Positions 24,701 through 32,442 of a DNA stretch of 38,714 nucleotides are shown piece after piece. The position numbers were made by a program, and so were the translations under genes. The notes under the pieces are model-generated. The model was not told the DNA's origin, ran no database searches, and worked only from the letters and a program-made list of their open reading frames with translations. This DNA is from Formivibrio sp. (GTDB taxonomy: Bacteria; Pseudomonadota; Gammaproteobacteria; Burkholderiales; Chitinibacteraceae), in the NCBI GenBank assembly GCA_031291275.1, contig JARLJJ010000304.1:1-38714 (forward strand). The letters run 5' to 3'. The stretch's first letter is position 1, and each line of letters begins with the position of its first letter.

Positions 24701-25378
24701 ATGAACCTGCTCGAACAACCCATCGGCCAATTGGCCTGCGCACTACCTGGTGCCACTCGCATTTTCCATAATCATAAACTCGACTTTTGCTGTGGAGGAC
24801 ACGTTAGCCTGCGTGAGGCGGCCGAAAAACGTGGCTTGAACCTGCAGCTGCTCCAAACAGAGCTCGAATCACTGCAAGCAAAAGATTCTGCAGACCGCGA
24901 CTGGAGGGAGGCACCTGTTGCCGAATTGATTGGCCATATCCTTCATCGTTTCCACGACCGGCATCGGGAGCAATTGCCTGAAGTCATCCGTTTGGCTTTG
25001 CGCGTCGAAGCTGTGCATGCTGACCGACCTGATTGTCCGGCGGGTTTGGCTGACCACCTGGAAATCATGCAGCAGGAATTGACCAACCATATGATGAAAG
25101 AAGAACAGATCCTGTTTCCCATGCTGTTGCGCGGCAACGACCGCACAGCACAAGCCCCTATATCCATGATGCGTTTTGAACATGACCAGCATGGCGAGGC
25201 ACTGGAACAACTCGCCATGCTAACCAATGATCTTGTGCCGCCTGCGGATGCCTGCAACACCTGGCGTGCACTGTATGCCGCGTTAATCCAGTTGCGTGAA
25301 GATCTAATGCAGCATATCCACCTGGAAAACAATGCGCTGTTTCTCAATGCGGAGCGTTCTGCTGCTGGCCAAGCTTGA
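24701..25378 (+). CDS. norA: iron-sulfur cluster repair di-iron protein (NorA/YtfE/RIC)
   Basis: A 225-residue cytoplasmic protein that repairs Fe-S clusters damaged by NO or oxidants, or lowers free NO. An N-terminal ScdA-type domain carries the conserved pair in HKLDFCCGGHVSLREAA (residues about 25-41). The rest is a hemerythrin-like four-helix bundle with the di-iron histidines and glutamates (HILHRFHDRHREQLP, then NHMMKEEQILFPML, then MRFEHDQHGE, then MQHIHLENNALF). AAAGGA precedes the start. It is driven by the sigma-54 promoter under NorR and followed directly by a strong terminator, so it is monocistronic. In Ralstonia norA precedes norB; no NO reductase gene is present here. The ytfE name applies equally. 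Confidence 0.94.
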   Translation: MNLLEQPIGQLACALPGATRIFHNHKLDFCCGGHVSLREAAEKRGLNLQLLQTELESLQAKDSADRDWREAPVAELIGHILHRFHDRHREQLPEVIRLALRVEAVHADRPDCPAGLADHLEIMQQELTNHMMKEEQILFPMLLRGNDRTAQAPISMMRFEHDQHGEALEQLAMLTNDLVPPADACNTWRALYAALIQLREDLMQHIHLENNALFLNAERSAAGQA

Positions 25379-25385
25379 AAATAAC

Positions 25386-25415
25386 GCCCCCGACAGACAG
25401 GTCGGGGGCAATTTA
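25386..25415 (+). terminator. Rho-independent terminator of norA
   Basis: GCCCCCGAC (25386-25394) pairs perfectly with GTCGGGGGC (25401-25409) around AGACAG, followed by AATTT. It begins seven bases after the norA stop. Confidence 0.85.
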
Positions 25416-25822
25416 GGTTCTGTTGATGCAAGGAAACACTGTGTTTGGGTTCAAAACAGAGGTTGGCCACGACCATATGCGAAAACGAGCAACTGCGAGC
25501 TGAACGGTCGGTCTTGCAGGCACAATGGCCGCCATATGGCAGACTTTCGGACGAAGGTTGTCTTTGAGCGCATAGGATGAGTAACGTTTTCGGCGAGTGT
25601 CCGCCCAGATGTTCTTGAGTCTGATTTTTTGCCGAATGTGTTCGTGGTATTGATACGGGGTTCTGCGGATTCCGATACTCGCCCCGGATTGATGCCATAA
25701 CCACCGATCCGGTCGCCCGTCGCAGTTTCGGTAACCTTCCCTTAAAACAGATATCCGAATACGACAAAATCGCGCCATCTGTTTGATGGCTATGTTGCGC
25801 GCCTGAGATGCGCCGCAAACCC
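25416..25822. other. gene-free tract between norA and tRNA-Met
   Basis: About 400 bases in which no frame reads like a real protein, although a minus-strand frame stays open from 25826 to 25413. That frame is Arg/Trp/Ser-rich without a domain and may be a transposase or integrase scar. The position next to a tRNA gene would suit a former integration end, but I find no repeat of the tRNA 3' end. Confidence 0.4.
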
Positions 25823-25857
25823 ACAAAACAAAAGGCCCCGACGGAAGTCGAGGCCTT
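25823..25857 (-). terminator. terminator of the tRNA-Met transcript
   Basis: Read on the minus strand, AAGGCCTCGAC (25857-25847) pairs with GTCGGGGCCTT (25842-25832) with one G-T pair and a TTCC loop. The T-rich TTTTGTTTTG follows. Confidence 0.85.
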
Positions 25858-25865
25858 GAATTCGG

Positions 25866-25942
25866 TGGTGGCTATGAGTGGACTTGAACCACTGACCCCA
25901 GCATTATGAGTGCTGTGCTCTAACCAGCTGAGCTACATAGCC
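25866..25942 (-). tRNA. tRNA-Met (CAU), elongator type
   Basis: A 77-nucleotide cloverleaf. The acceptor stem GGCTATG pairs with CATAGCC and is followed by an encoded CCA. D-arm AGCTCAGCTGGTTAGAGC, anticodon stem CAGCA/TGCTG with loop CTCATAA (anticodon CAT at 25908-25906), and T-arm with GTTCAAGTC. The body is close to E. coli elongator tRNA-Met rather than the initiator or the lysidine-modified tRNA-Ile, which shares the CAT anticodon. Confidence 0.93.
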
Positions 25943-25957
25943 TAAAACAGAGGCGCG

Positions 25958-25987
25958 ATTCTGCCAGTCACCCCCGCCTGCTGTCAA
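25958..25987 (-). promoter_or_regulatory. promoter of tRNA-Met
   Basis: On the minus strand a perfect -35 TTGACA (25987-25982) lies 18 bases before a -10-like CAGAAT (25963-25958), 15 bases ahead of the tRNA 5' end. The -35 overlaps the stop codon of the upstream binding-protein gene. Confidence 0.65.
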
Positions 25988-26748
25988 GACATCCCCAAAG
26001 GAAATATGCCTTGAGCAGGGCGATCAGGCCGATAAACACAACGAGTACGAGGGGTGTTGCCGTTTTGTTGGCGCAGTGCTTCGTTGAACTGTTGCATCAG
26101 CATCGGCCCCGTTTTTCGGCTGCACATCAGGTAGCGGTCCTCGCCTTGTGGCATGTCCGGGAAATTCAATGGCACTACTTCAGCCGCCGGAATTTGTGCA
26201 TCATTCAGGTAGTAATCCAATTCTGCCGCGTTAACGAAAACAGCATCGACATGCCAAGCCACCAATTTGCGTAAATTGGACGACTCGTTCGGGGCTACAT
26301 CAAGTCGCTGAGCCAGCGTTTGCAAGAGTTGGTCGAGTTCCTTGCCATAAGAAAATCCGGCCACTACGCCGATGCGTACCTTGGGGAGGGCAAGCAATGC
26401 GCTCAAGTTAGGCAAATGGCTGAGGGTATCGCGTTTGGATGCCCGGACCACGGTCAGCCATGGGGTGTGCGGCAGGATCGCGTCGGAAAACAAGGCAAAC
26501 GACTCGCGTTCCGGCGTTTTGAACCAGCCGATCGAACAGATGGGGATGGTGTTGGCCTGGATTTCCTCGATGGCGCGTCGGGGCGAGCGCGGCTGAATGC
26601 TAACCGGGAGACCCGTCAATGCGGTTCGGACCCGCTCCAGCAAGAAACCGGCCGGTGTCCCGTTGCCATCGGTGTAGTACAAGGGTGGTTTTTCGATGTA
26701 GGTCACTAACAGGGGGTCTGCAAAGACCTGAGCGCAGGCAATCAGCAA
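25984..26748 (-). CDS. periplasmic solute-binding-like protein, uncertain start
   Basis: About 254 residues resembling the bacterial extracellular solute-binding family 3 fold. It opens with LLVTYIEKPPLYYTDGNGTP and GFLLERVRTAL, has a middle hinge RIGVVAGFSYGKELDQLL, and a late VDAVFVNAAELDYYL. Such orphan proteins in proteobacteria are often amino-acid binders or sensor modules. The end of a signal peptide is visible (VLLIACAQVFA before DPLL). The only usual start codon in frame is a TTG at 26748, which would leave just eleven leader residues. The frame continues upstream for ten sense codons to a TAG with only an ATT as start, so the true start or a sequencing frameshift is unresolved. No permease or ATPase gene is adjacent. 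Confidence 0.72.
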   Translation of the reverse strand: MLIACAQVFADPLLVTYIEKPPLYYTDGNGTPAGFLLERVRTALTGLPVSIQPRSPRRAIEEIQANTIPICSIGWFKTPERESFALFSDAILPHTPWLTVVRASKRDTLSHLPNLSALLALPKVRIGVVAGFSYGKELDQLLQTLAQRLDVAPNESSNLRKLVAWHVDAVFVNAAELDYYLNDAQIPAAEVVPLNFPDMPQGEDRYLMCSRKTGPMLMQQFNEALRQQNGNTPRTRCVYRPDRPAQGIFPLGMS

Positions 26749-26839
26749 GACGAGCGGCCAGTGCCGAATGCCAGCCCGCTATGGGGGATTAACCCGTCTT
26801 ATTGAGTGCATCGAACTCGGCAGGCCGTGGCGAGCTAGA

Positions 26840-27865
26840 TCAGCGTGGCTGCCCGTTGGGCAGTGACACTATTTCGACACAGATCGGATCAAGGCCGGTG
26901 GAATGGGTGTGTGCCGATGTCAGGCGGCCCGTGTCCGGATCGATTGCATACACCGTGAGCCGGGCGGAGAGTTGCCCGGCAGCAATCAACCAGCGGCCGG
27001 AAGGATCGATACCCATGCCGCGCGGTTGCGCTTCGGTTGGGTAGTGATCAATCAACGTGATCGCCCCGGTTTGCAGGTCAACGGCAAAGGCCGCAATCGT
27101 GCTGGCAGTCCGGTCCGTGGCATACAGGAAACGGCCATCGGGGGTGGCGCGTATTTCGGCGGCCCATGGTTTTCCCTCGAAATTGGGGGGGAGCATGCTC
27201 ACCGACTGTTTTGGCGTCAATGTGCCCGAACTGGCATCGAAATCAAACAGATCAATACTCCCATCGAGCTCGTTCAGGCAATGGATATGCCGATTGTCCG
27301 CGGAAAACCGCGGATGGCGTGGGCCGCTGCCGGGGCGGACTTGGATCTGGGCCGGGTTGTTTGGCGTGAGATGACCATCGTTTTCCAGGCGATAAACCCG
27401 GATGGCATCTGCGCCGAGGGTTGGAACCAGTAGCCAGCGGTTGCTGCCATCTATCAACGCGGCATGCGCGCGGGGCAGGCCGTCTTCAGTTTGACTGGCT
27501 GCGCGTAGTGCGCCTTGTTCATCCAGCGGAAAGACGCTCAGGCTATTGCCGCCATACGATGCGGAAAACGCCACGCGCATGGCGCGATCACAGGAAACAT
27601 AGGTCGAATTGCCGGGCGCTGGCTGGCTGCCGAGCCAGGCCAGTTCGCCGCTGGCAGGATCAATGCTGAGTGCCAGCACGGCGCTGTCCGAGCGGGTGCC
27701 TGCATACAGAATGCGTCGGTTCGGGCTGATTCGTAGCGGTTGCGGCTGGCCTTCCGTTGTTGCCAAACTCTGGCGCAACTGAATTTCACCGGAATGGGTA
27801 TCAAGGGAAAAAACGAGAATTTCCCGGCTTTCAGCGCAGGAAACATACACGACGGTCTGAGTCAT
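26840..27865 (-). CDS. beta-propeller lactonase (6-phosphogluconolactonase-like)
   Basis: A 341-residue seven-bladed propeller of the lactonase family that includes YbhE-type 6-phosphogluconolactonase. Repeating blade signatures are visible: LRISPNRRILYAGTRSD, HPRFSADNRHIHCLNELDG, EIRATPDGRFLYATDR and MGIDPSGRWLIAAGQ. The family member in E. coli hydrolyses 6-phosphogluconolactone in the pentose phosphate pathway; here the substrate is inferred. The ATG at 27865 begins MTQTVVYVSC, where blade 1 starts. The frame runs further upstream into the RNase P RNA and must not be extended. It lies about 26 bases after the rnpB 3' end. Confidence 0.86.
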   Translation of the reverse strand: MTQTVVYVSCAESREILVFSLDTHSGEIQLRQSLATTEGQPQPLRISPNRRILYAGTRSDSAVLALSIDPASGELAWLGSQPAPGNSTYVSCDRAMRVAFSASYGGNSLSVFPLDEQGALRAASQTEDGLPRAHAALIDGSNRWLLVPTLGADAIRVYRLENDGHLTPNNPAQIQVRPGSGPRHPRFSADNRHIHCLNELDGSIDLFDFDASSGTLTPKQSVSMLPPNFEGKPWAAEIRATPDGRFLYATDRTASTIAAFAVDLQTGAITLIDHYPTEAQPRGMGIDPSGRWLIAAGQLSARLTVYAIDPDTGRLTSAHTHSTGLDPICVEIVSLPNGQPR

Positions 27866-27890
27866 GATCATTTGGCCTGGAAAGAGAAAT

Positions 27891-28324
27891 GGGGCGAAGC
27901 AGGCCGATAAGCCGGGTTTTGTTCGACGGTTGCCCGTCGCGACAGTCATTCCTCTAGGCCCAGCGTTACCACTGGGCTCAAGCAACACACCCGCAGGCTC
28001 AGCGGACCGCCTCACTGCCTGCTGCTTGGTCTTGCTCCGGATGGGGTTTACCCTGCCGTCCGTGTTGCCACGTCCGCGGTGAGCTCTTACCTCGCCTTTT
28101 CACCCTTACCTGATCCGCGTTCCATCAATCCGGGGAGTTTCCTCCCTTTCTTGATGGGACTTTGCAGGGCTTGCGCCCCGCGAAGTCCGCGGCCATCGGC
28201 GGTTCAGCTCTCTGTTGCACTTTCCGTCGCCTCGCGGCGCCCGGCTGTTAGCCGGCATCCTGTCCTGTGGAGCCCGGACTTTCCTCCCCCCGTTTGCACG
28301 GGCAGCGACTGTCTGGCCTGCTTC
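27891..28324 (-). ncRNA. rnpB: RNase P RNA, class A
   Basis: The catalytic RNA of RNase P, which matures tRNA 5' ends. On the minus strand the 5' end GAAGCAGGCCAGACAGTCG and the conserved GGGGGAGGAAAGTCCGGGCT (CR I region) are plain. Also present are ACAGGATGCCGGCTAACAGC, GGTAAACCCCATCCGGAGCA (CR II-III), GTGGTAACGCTGGGC, and the 3' part ACAAAACCCGGCTTATCGGC, which pairs back with the 5' end. The span of about 430 nucleotides is longer than the usual 350-380, with the extra length in the P12-like middle. The ends are approximate by several bases. It sits between the small membrane gene and the lactonase gene. Confidence 0.95.
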
Positions 28325-28333
28325 GCGGGACGG

Positions 28334-28339
28334 ATTATC
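28334..28339 (-). promoter_or_regulatory. probable -10 box of rnpB
   Basis: GATAAT (minus strand) lies nine bases before the mature 5' end of RNase P RNA. No good -35 sits at 17 bases (TGGCTG is the best), so the promoter assignment rests on the -10 alone. Confidence 0.4.
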
Positions 28340-28372
28340 CTTGAGTCGGGCTCGAACAGCCAGCAATCACTT

Positions 28373-28849
28373 TTATTTCGGCGCTTCGTTGAAGGGTAAG
28401 CCGGTCAGGGCGGCCAGTGCATTCGCCAACTGGTCGGCTTTTCCCACGCCACGTTGCGTGGCACGAAATCGGGCAAAAACGAAGGTATTACCGGTCTTGC
28501 CGGTCAGGATGACCCAGACACTGTCGCGTCCAAAGATGTTCGGTTCCTGATCCAGCGTGATCCCGGTAAAGTCGCCGACCGGATGGGTCTGCCGCCAGAG
28601 CGGGACCAGTCCGAGCAGGCAGTAACGGCGTTCAACTGTTTGCGGCAACGCGCGTTGCTCGGCAGGAATGGCCCAGAGCAGCGCGCCGAGGCCCAGCATC
28701 GAATACCAGAACAGGCCAAAGAAATGATTTTCCAGTTTGGGCGATTCAATCAGCGGCAAGCCCCACCAGGCCGCGGCGGCCAACCCTGCACCAAATAGAA
28801 ACCAGGGCAAACTACTGGCGGTACGATGAACGATCACGTGAGTTGCCAT
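28373..28849 (-). CDS. small membrane protein of unknown function
   Basis: A 158-residue protein with two N-terminal membrane helices ([21 protein letters not shown] and [19 protein letters not shown]). A C-terminal soluble part of about 85 residues follows ([19 protein letters not shown], then [20 protein letters not shown]). The pattern is like PH-domain-type bacterial membrane proteins, but I do not claim a family. Its start overlaps the pyrC end by 16 bases, so it is co-transcribed after tusA and pyrC. The rnpB 5' end lies about 50 bases past its stop. Confidence 0.75.
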   Translation of the reverse strand: MATHVIVHRTASSLPWFLFGAGLAAAAWWGLPLIESPKLENHFFGLFWYSMLGLGALLWAIPAEQRALPQTVERRYCLLGLVPLWRQTHPVGDFTGITLDQEPNIFGRDSVWVILTGKTGNTFVFARFRATQRGVGKADQLANALAALTGLPFNEAPK

Positions 28850-29868
28850 GCGATGCTTTCGCCGGCGCGCAATGGCACCACGGGGTGGCTGCCTGCCGGG
28901 TATTCGGCGGGAACGGTCCAGCTTTCCTTCACCAGCGTGACCGTGCCGCTGTTGACCGGCAGGCCGTAGAACGCCGGGCCGTTCAGGCTGGCAAAGGCTT
29001 CAAGCTGGTCGAGTGCGCCGGCCGCATCGAACACTTCCGCATACAGCGGCAGTGCCGCGTGGGCGGTATACATGCCGGCGCAACCGCAGGCGTTTTCCTT
29101 GGTGTGTTTGGCGTGCGGCGCGCTGTCGGTGCCGAGGAAGAACTTGCTGCTGCCGCTGGTCACGACTTCGACCAGGCGCTGACGATGCGTTTCGCGCTTG
29201 AGCACCGGCAGGCAGTAGAGGTGCGGACGAATGCCGCCGACCAGCATGGCGTTGCGGTTCATCAGCAGGTGATGCGCGGTCACGGTGGCGGCGACGTTGG
29301 CCGGCGCCGCCAGCACGAAATCGGCGGCCTGCGCGGTGGTGATGTGCTCCATCACCACTTTCAGTTGCGGCAGACGGGCGATTAAAGGCTGCAGGATGGT
29401 GTCGATGAACACGGCTTCGCGGTCGAACACGTCGACGGCCGGATCGGTGACTTCGCCGTGCACCAGCAGCGGCAGGCCGAGCTCGGCCATTTTTTCCAGC
29501 GTCGGCATCACCTTGTCGAAACTCGTTACGCCGCTGTCGGAGTTGGTCGTCGCGCCGGCCGGATAGAGCTTCACCGCATGGATGAAGCCGCTGGCGCGGG
29601 CCTTCTCGATCTCGGCCGGCGGCGTGTTGTCGGTCAGGTACAGCGTCATCAACGGCTGGAACGTGCTGCCGGCGGGCAGCGCGGCGAGGATACGCGCGCG
29701 GTAGGCGGCGGCGAGTTCGACGCTCGTGACCGGCGGGCGCAGGTTGGGCATGACAATCGCGCGGGCAAATTCGCGCGCGCTGTGGGCAACGACGGCGGCC
29801 ATCATCTCGCCATCGCGCAGGTGCAGGTGCCAGTCGTCCGGGCGGATGATGGTCAGGGTCTGGGGCAT
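28834..29868 (-). CDS. pyrC: dihydroorotase, class II
   Basis: Zinc enzyme of pyrimidine synthesis that cyclises carbamoyl-aspartate to dihydroorotate. The length of 344 residues is that of the E. coli-type PyrC. Metal ligands are in [11 protein letters not shown] (residues about 10-20), the carboxylated lysine in [20 protein letters not shown], and histidines in [16 protein letters not shown] and the late [10 protein letters not shown] with the catalytic Asp. The ATG at 29868 ([13 protein letters not shown]) fits the family start; an ATG 48 bases upstream does not. The gene follows tusA by two bases and overlaps the small membrane gene, so tusA-pyrC-membrane protein is one unit. Confidence 0.96.
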   Translation of the reverse strand: MPQTLTIIRPDDWHLHLRDGEMMAAVVAHSAREFARAIVMPNLRPPVTSVELAAAYRARILAALPAGSTFQPLMTLYLTDNTPPAEIEKARASGFIHAVKLYPAGATTNSDSGVTSFDKVMPTLEKMAELGLPLLVHGEVTDPAVDVFDREAVFIDTILQPLIARLPQLKVVMEHITTAQAADFVLAAPANVAATVTAHHLLMNRNAMLVGGIRPHLYCLPVLKRETHRQRLVEVVTSGSSKFFLGTDSAPHAKHTKENACGCAGMYTAHAALPLYAEVFDAAGALDQLEAFASLNGPAFYGLPVNSGTVTLVKESWTVPAEYPAGSHPVVPLRAGESIAWQLT

Positions 29869-29870
29869 GA

Positions 29871-30110
29871 TCAACGTTTCCTTATCAAGAACAGGTAGTG
29901 GTCCGATTCTTGCCACTGTTCAAGCAGATCGTTGCCGGTCTGCTTGCAGAATGCGGCAAAATCGGTCGGCGTGGCCGGGTCGGTACAGGTGACTTGCAGC
30001 ACTTCGCCAGTCTGCAGCGGGGCCAATGCTTTCTTGGTGCGCAGAATGGGCAGCGGGCAGTTCAGGCCAGAAAGATCGATGGCCAAGTTTGGAATGGGGC
30101 GGGCAGTCAT
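29871..30110 (-). CDS. TusA-family sulfur carrier
   Basis: A 79-residue cytoplasmic sulfur-transfer protein of the TusA/SirA/YeeD family. The catalytic Cys18 lies in the signature [17 protein letters not shown], followed by [20 protein letters not shown] typical of the fold. TusA itself passes sulfur to tRNA thiolation; other family members serve other sulfur routes, and no tusBCD genes are here. The start ATG 30110 matches the fold's first strand. It is the first gene of the unit with pyrC (two-base gap) and is divergent from the cytochrome b561 gene. Confidence 0.9.
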   Translation of the reverse strand: MTARPIPNLAIDLSGLNCPLPILRTKKALAPLQTGEVLQVTCTDPATPTDFAAFCKQTGNDLLEQWQESDHYLFLIRKR

Positions 30111-30225
30111 GCCGAATAACCTCAGACGCTTGCAAAAATGACATTGTACCGCGCGATCCACAGCGCCTGTATCTGCGCCATAATAGATCGGCAATGTGAA
30201 GCATGGCCGTTGAGGATAAGTCGTC

Positions 30226-30777
30226 ATGAAAAAAATCCGCGTGTGGGATCCGCTGGTGCGTTTGCTGCACTGGGTTTTGGTGGGTTGCGTGATCAGCAAC
30301 CTGTTCAATGCGAGCGGTCATTTCGCACATCGCACCCTGGGCTTGATTGCTGCCGGGGCGGTGACGGTGCGTTTGGTTTGGGGCTTTGTCGGCCCGCAAT
30401 ATGCGCGGTTTTCCGATTGGTTTCCTACGCCGACGCGCCTGATCCCGTATCTTAGGGCGCTGTTGCGCAACCAGGCGCCTCGCCATCTCGGACACAATCC
30501 GGCTGCTGCGGTCATGATGTTGACCCTGATGGCATTAGTGCTCGGACTGGGCGTTTCCGGCTATCTGATGACGACCGATGCCTTTTATGAAAACGAAACA
30601 CTGCAGGGTGTACACGAAAGTCTGGTGAGCATTCTGCAGGCCGCTGTTATCGTGCATGTGCTGGCTGCGTTGTACGAGAGCTGGAAGCACCGCGAAAATT
30701 TGATTGGCAGTATGGTGCATGGCTACAAACCCGTAGACACCGGTTTCAAGCCAGAAAACGAAAAGAAGACTCCTTGA
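30226..30777 (+). CDS. cytochrome b561-type membrane protein
   Basis: Four-helix diheme-type cytochrome b of the bacterial cytochrome b561/Ni-Fe-hydrogenase cytochrome b group, 183 residues. Heme-ligand histidines are apparent in VRLLHWVLVGCVI (helix 1), SGHFAHRTLGLI (helix 2), and QGVHESLVSILQAAVIVHVLAALY (last helix). The opening IRVWDPLVRLLHWVLV is characteristic. It probably transfers electrons between quinone and a periplasmic partner. GAGG lies ten bases before the ATG. The CDF exporter gene follows 19 bases later, a combination with no obvious functional logic beyond co-transcription. Confidence 0.9.
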   Translation: MKKIRVWDPLVRLLHWVLVGCVISNLFNASGHFAHRTLGLIAAGAVTVRLVWGFVGPQYARFSDWFPTPTRLIPYLRALLRNQAPRHLGHNPAAAVMMLTLMALVLGLGVSGYLMTTDAFYENETLQGVHESLVSILQAAVIVHVLAALYESWKHRENLIGSMVHGYKPVDTGFKPENEKKTP

Positions 30778-30796
30778 TCATTATCCTGTGCTCCAT

Positions 30797-31786
30797 ATGA
30801 ATCCTACACATACCACTCATTCACATCCGCACCCGCATCACGATAGTGCCAAGCACAGCAAGCATCACGCAGATGAGTTTGATGCGGCCCACCATCACCA
30901 CCATGGCGCGCAACACAGCCAGCGGCGATTGATGTGGGCGCTACTGATTACTGGTGGCTTCGCACTGGTCGAGCTCGCTGGCGGGTTCTGGTCTGGCTCG
31001 CTGGCGCTGATTTCCGATGCGGGGCATATGTTTACCGATGCCGGTGCTTTGCTGCTGGCACTCCTGGCCAACCGGATTGGTCAGCGGCCGGCCAATTACG
31101 ATAAGTCCTACGGTTATGCGCGGGCTGAAACCATTGGCGCGCTGGTGAACAGCATCACCATGCTGGGACTGGTAACGTGGATTTTTTTTGAAGCCGTGCA
31201 ACGCCTGCTGCATCCGAGTGTCGTGAATGGCCTGGGCGTGATGGTGATTGCGGTGATCGGGCTGGGTGTGAATATTGCCTCGGCCTGGCAGCTCTCGCAT
31301 GATCACGAGAATCTCAACTCGCGCGCAGCTTTTGTGCATGTTCTTGGCGATCTGCTGGGATCGGTAGCGGCCATCGTGGCAGGGGCTGTGATCTATTTCA
31401 CCGGGTGGATGCCAATCGATCCGATCCTGTCGGTTTTTGTTTGCCTGTTGATATTGCGTTCAACCTGGTCGGTGTTGCTCCAGGCGGTCAATGTGCTGAT
31501 GGATAGCGTGCCGGAACATCTCGATCTGCACGAAATCGGCCATGCTCTGGCCAGCGAACCGGGTGTTATCGAGGTGCATGATTTGCACATTTGGCGCATC
31601 GGGAGCGAACGCACCGCGTTGACGGCGCATCTGGTCATCCATGACTACAGTAGCTGGCCCGTGCAACTGGCTCGGCTCAACGCCATGCTGAAAAACCGCT
31701 ACGGTATCGTTCATTCCACGTTGCAACCGGTCTGGTTTTCAAAAGTCTCCGGCCGAGTTATTCCTATTCACCCGGCTCGCCATTGA
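30797..31786 (+). CDS. CDF-family cation efflux protein (CzcD/ZitB-like)
   Basis: Zn2+/divalent-metal:H+ antiporter of the cation diffusion facilitator family, 329 residues. The N-terminal 42 residues are strongly His-rich (THTTHSHPHPHH and AAHHHHHGAQH). Six membrane helices follow, with metal sites ISDAGHMFTDA (helix 2, His77 and Asp81) and FVHVLGDLLGS (helix 5). The C-terminal cytoplasmic domain has VIEVHDLHIWRIGSE and LTAHLVIHD. I chose ATG 30797 over a GTG nine bases earlier because the His-rich start follows it directly. It lies between the cytochrome b561 and CNP1-like genes on one strand. Zinc is the most likely substrate. Confidence 0.93.
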   Translation: MNPTHTTHSHPHPHHDSAKHSKHHADEFDAAHHHHHGAQHSQRRLMWALLITGGFALVELAGGFWSGSLALISDAGHMFTDAGALLLALLANRIGQRPANYDKSYGYARAETIGALVNSITMLGLVTWIFFEAVQRLLHPSVVNGLGVMVIAVIGLGVNIASAWQLSHDHENLNSRAAFVHVLGDLLGSVAAIVAGAVIYFTGWMPIDPILSVFVCLLILRSTWSVLLQAVNVLMDSVPEHLDLHEIGHALASEPGVIEVHDLHIWRIGSERTALTAHLVIHDYSSWPVQLARLNAMLKNRYGIVHSTLQPVWFSKVSGRVIPIHPARH

Positions 31787-31836
31787 ATCTGCCGGTTCTA
31801 GTTGCTACGATGCGCGCTGTTTACCAAGAGGTTCCC

Positions 31837-32382
31837 ATGTCCCTACGTCGGTTTTATTGCCTGATCCTGGTGTTGGCCACAAGTCTGGCCTATGCAGAGA
31901 AGCCCGAAGAAAACGATGCGCAACGCTGGTTGAAAACCGACCGTGAGAATTTGCCGCCGCCTGCGGAGCAGACTTTCCAGATGCCGGATCTGGCGAAACT
32001 GAATGACTGGCGGGTTTACCCGGTGGGCCGGGACATGGGCTCTACCCGGGTTGAAATTGCCGTCGATTCGGTCTCGATCGGAAAGGAAGACCGGATTTTG
32101 CGTTATGCGATCGCCATCATCCCGAAAACCGGTCTGCGCAATGTGTTTTTCGAAGGACTGGATTGCTATACGTCGCGTTATCGCGACTACGCCTGGGGCA
32201 ATCCGGACCAGACTTGGAGAAAGACTGAAACGGTCGTTTGGCGTGTTGCGCAGAAAGGCGTCCGCAACGTGTGGCAAGGCGCATTGGTTGAGGATTTTTG
32301 CGGCGATACCGGGCCATACTCGCGAGATACGATTTTGAGTTCTCTGCAAAAAGGCAAACAGCCACCTAAAGGCAAAGACTGA
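31837..32382 (+). CDS. CNP1-like family exported protein
   Basis: A 181-residue exported protein of the CNP1-like family, first noted in Neisseria and confined mainly to betaproteobacteria; function unknown. The signal peptide ends ATSLAYA (about residue 20). The mature part shows YPVGRDMGSTRVEIAVDSVS, LRYAIAIIPKTGLRNVFFEG, LDCYTSRYRDYAWG and a late ALVEDFCGDTGPYSRD. Its two cysteines probably form a disulfide. ATG 31837 has AAGAGG six bases upstream. It follows the CDF gene by 50 bases and is closed by a bidirectional terminator. Confidence 0.85.
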   Translation: MSLRRFYCLILVLATSLAYAEKPEENDAQRWLKTDRENLPPPAEQTFQMPDLAKLNDWRVYPVGRDMGSTRVEIAVDSVSIGKEDRILRYAIAIIPKTGLRNVFFEGLDCYTSRYRDYAWGNPDQTWRKTETVVWRVAQKGVRNVWQGALVEDFCGDTGPYSRDTILSSLQKGKQPPKGKD

Positions 32383-32392
32383 TACCAACTAA

Positions 32393-32418
32393 AAAGGGGG
32401 CGTGAAATCGCCCCCTTT
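32393..32418. terminator. bidirectional Rho-independent terminator
   Basis: AAAGGGGGCG (32393-32402) pairs perfectly with CGCCCCCTTT (32409-32418) around TGAAAT. A-run and T-run flank both sides. It separates the convergent CNP1-like and grxD genes. Confidence 0.9.
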
Positions 32419-32442
32419 CAAATATTGCGCAAGAGAAGTTTC

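Noticed and set aside
25413..25826. Minus-strand open frame before the tRNA as a transposase
   Set aside because: I cannot see a DDE motif or any recognisable insertion-sequence end; composition looks like read-through of noncoding DNA.
25866..25942. tRNA-Ile with lysidine-modified CAU anticodon
   Set aside because: Acceptor stem and arms follow elongator tRNA-Met much more closely than tRNA-Ile2.
27866..28015. Upstream extension of the lactonase gene
   Set aside because: The extension runs into conserved RNase P RNA sequence, so translation there is implausible.
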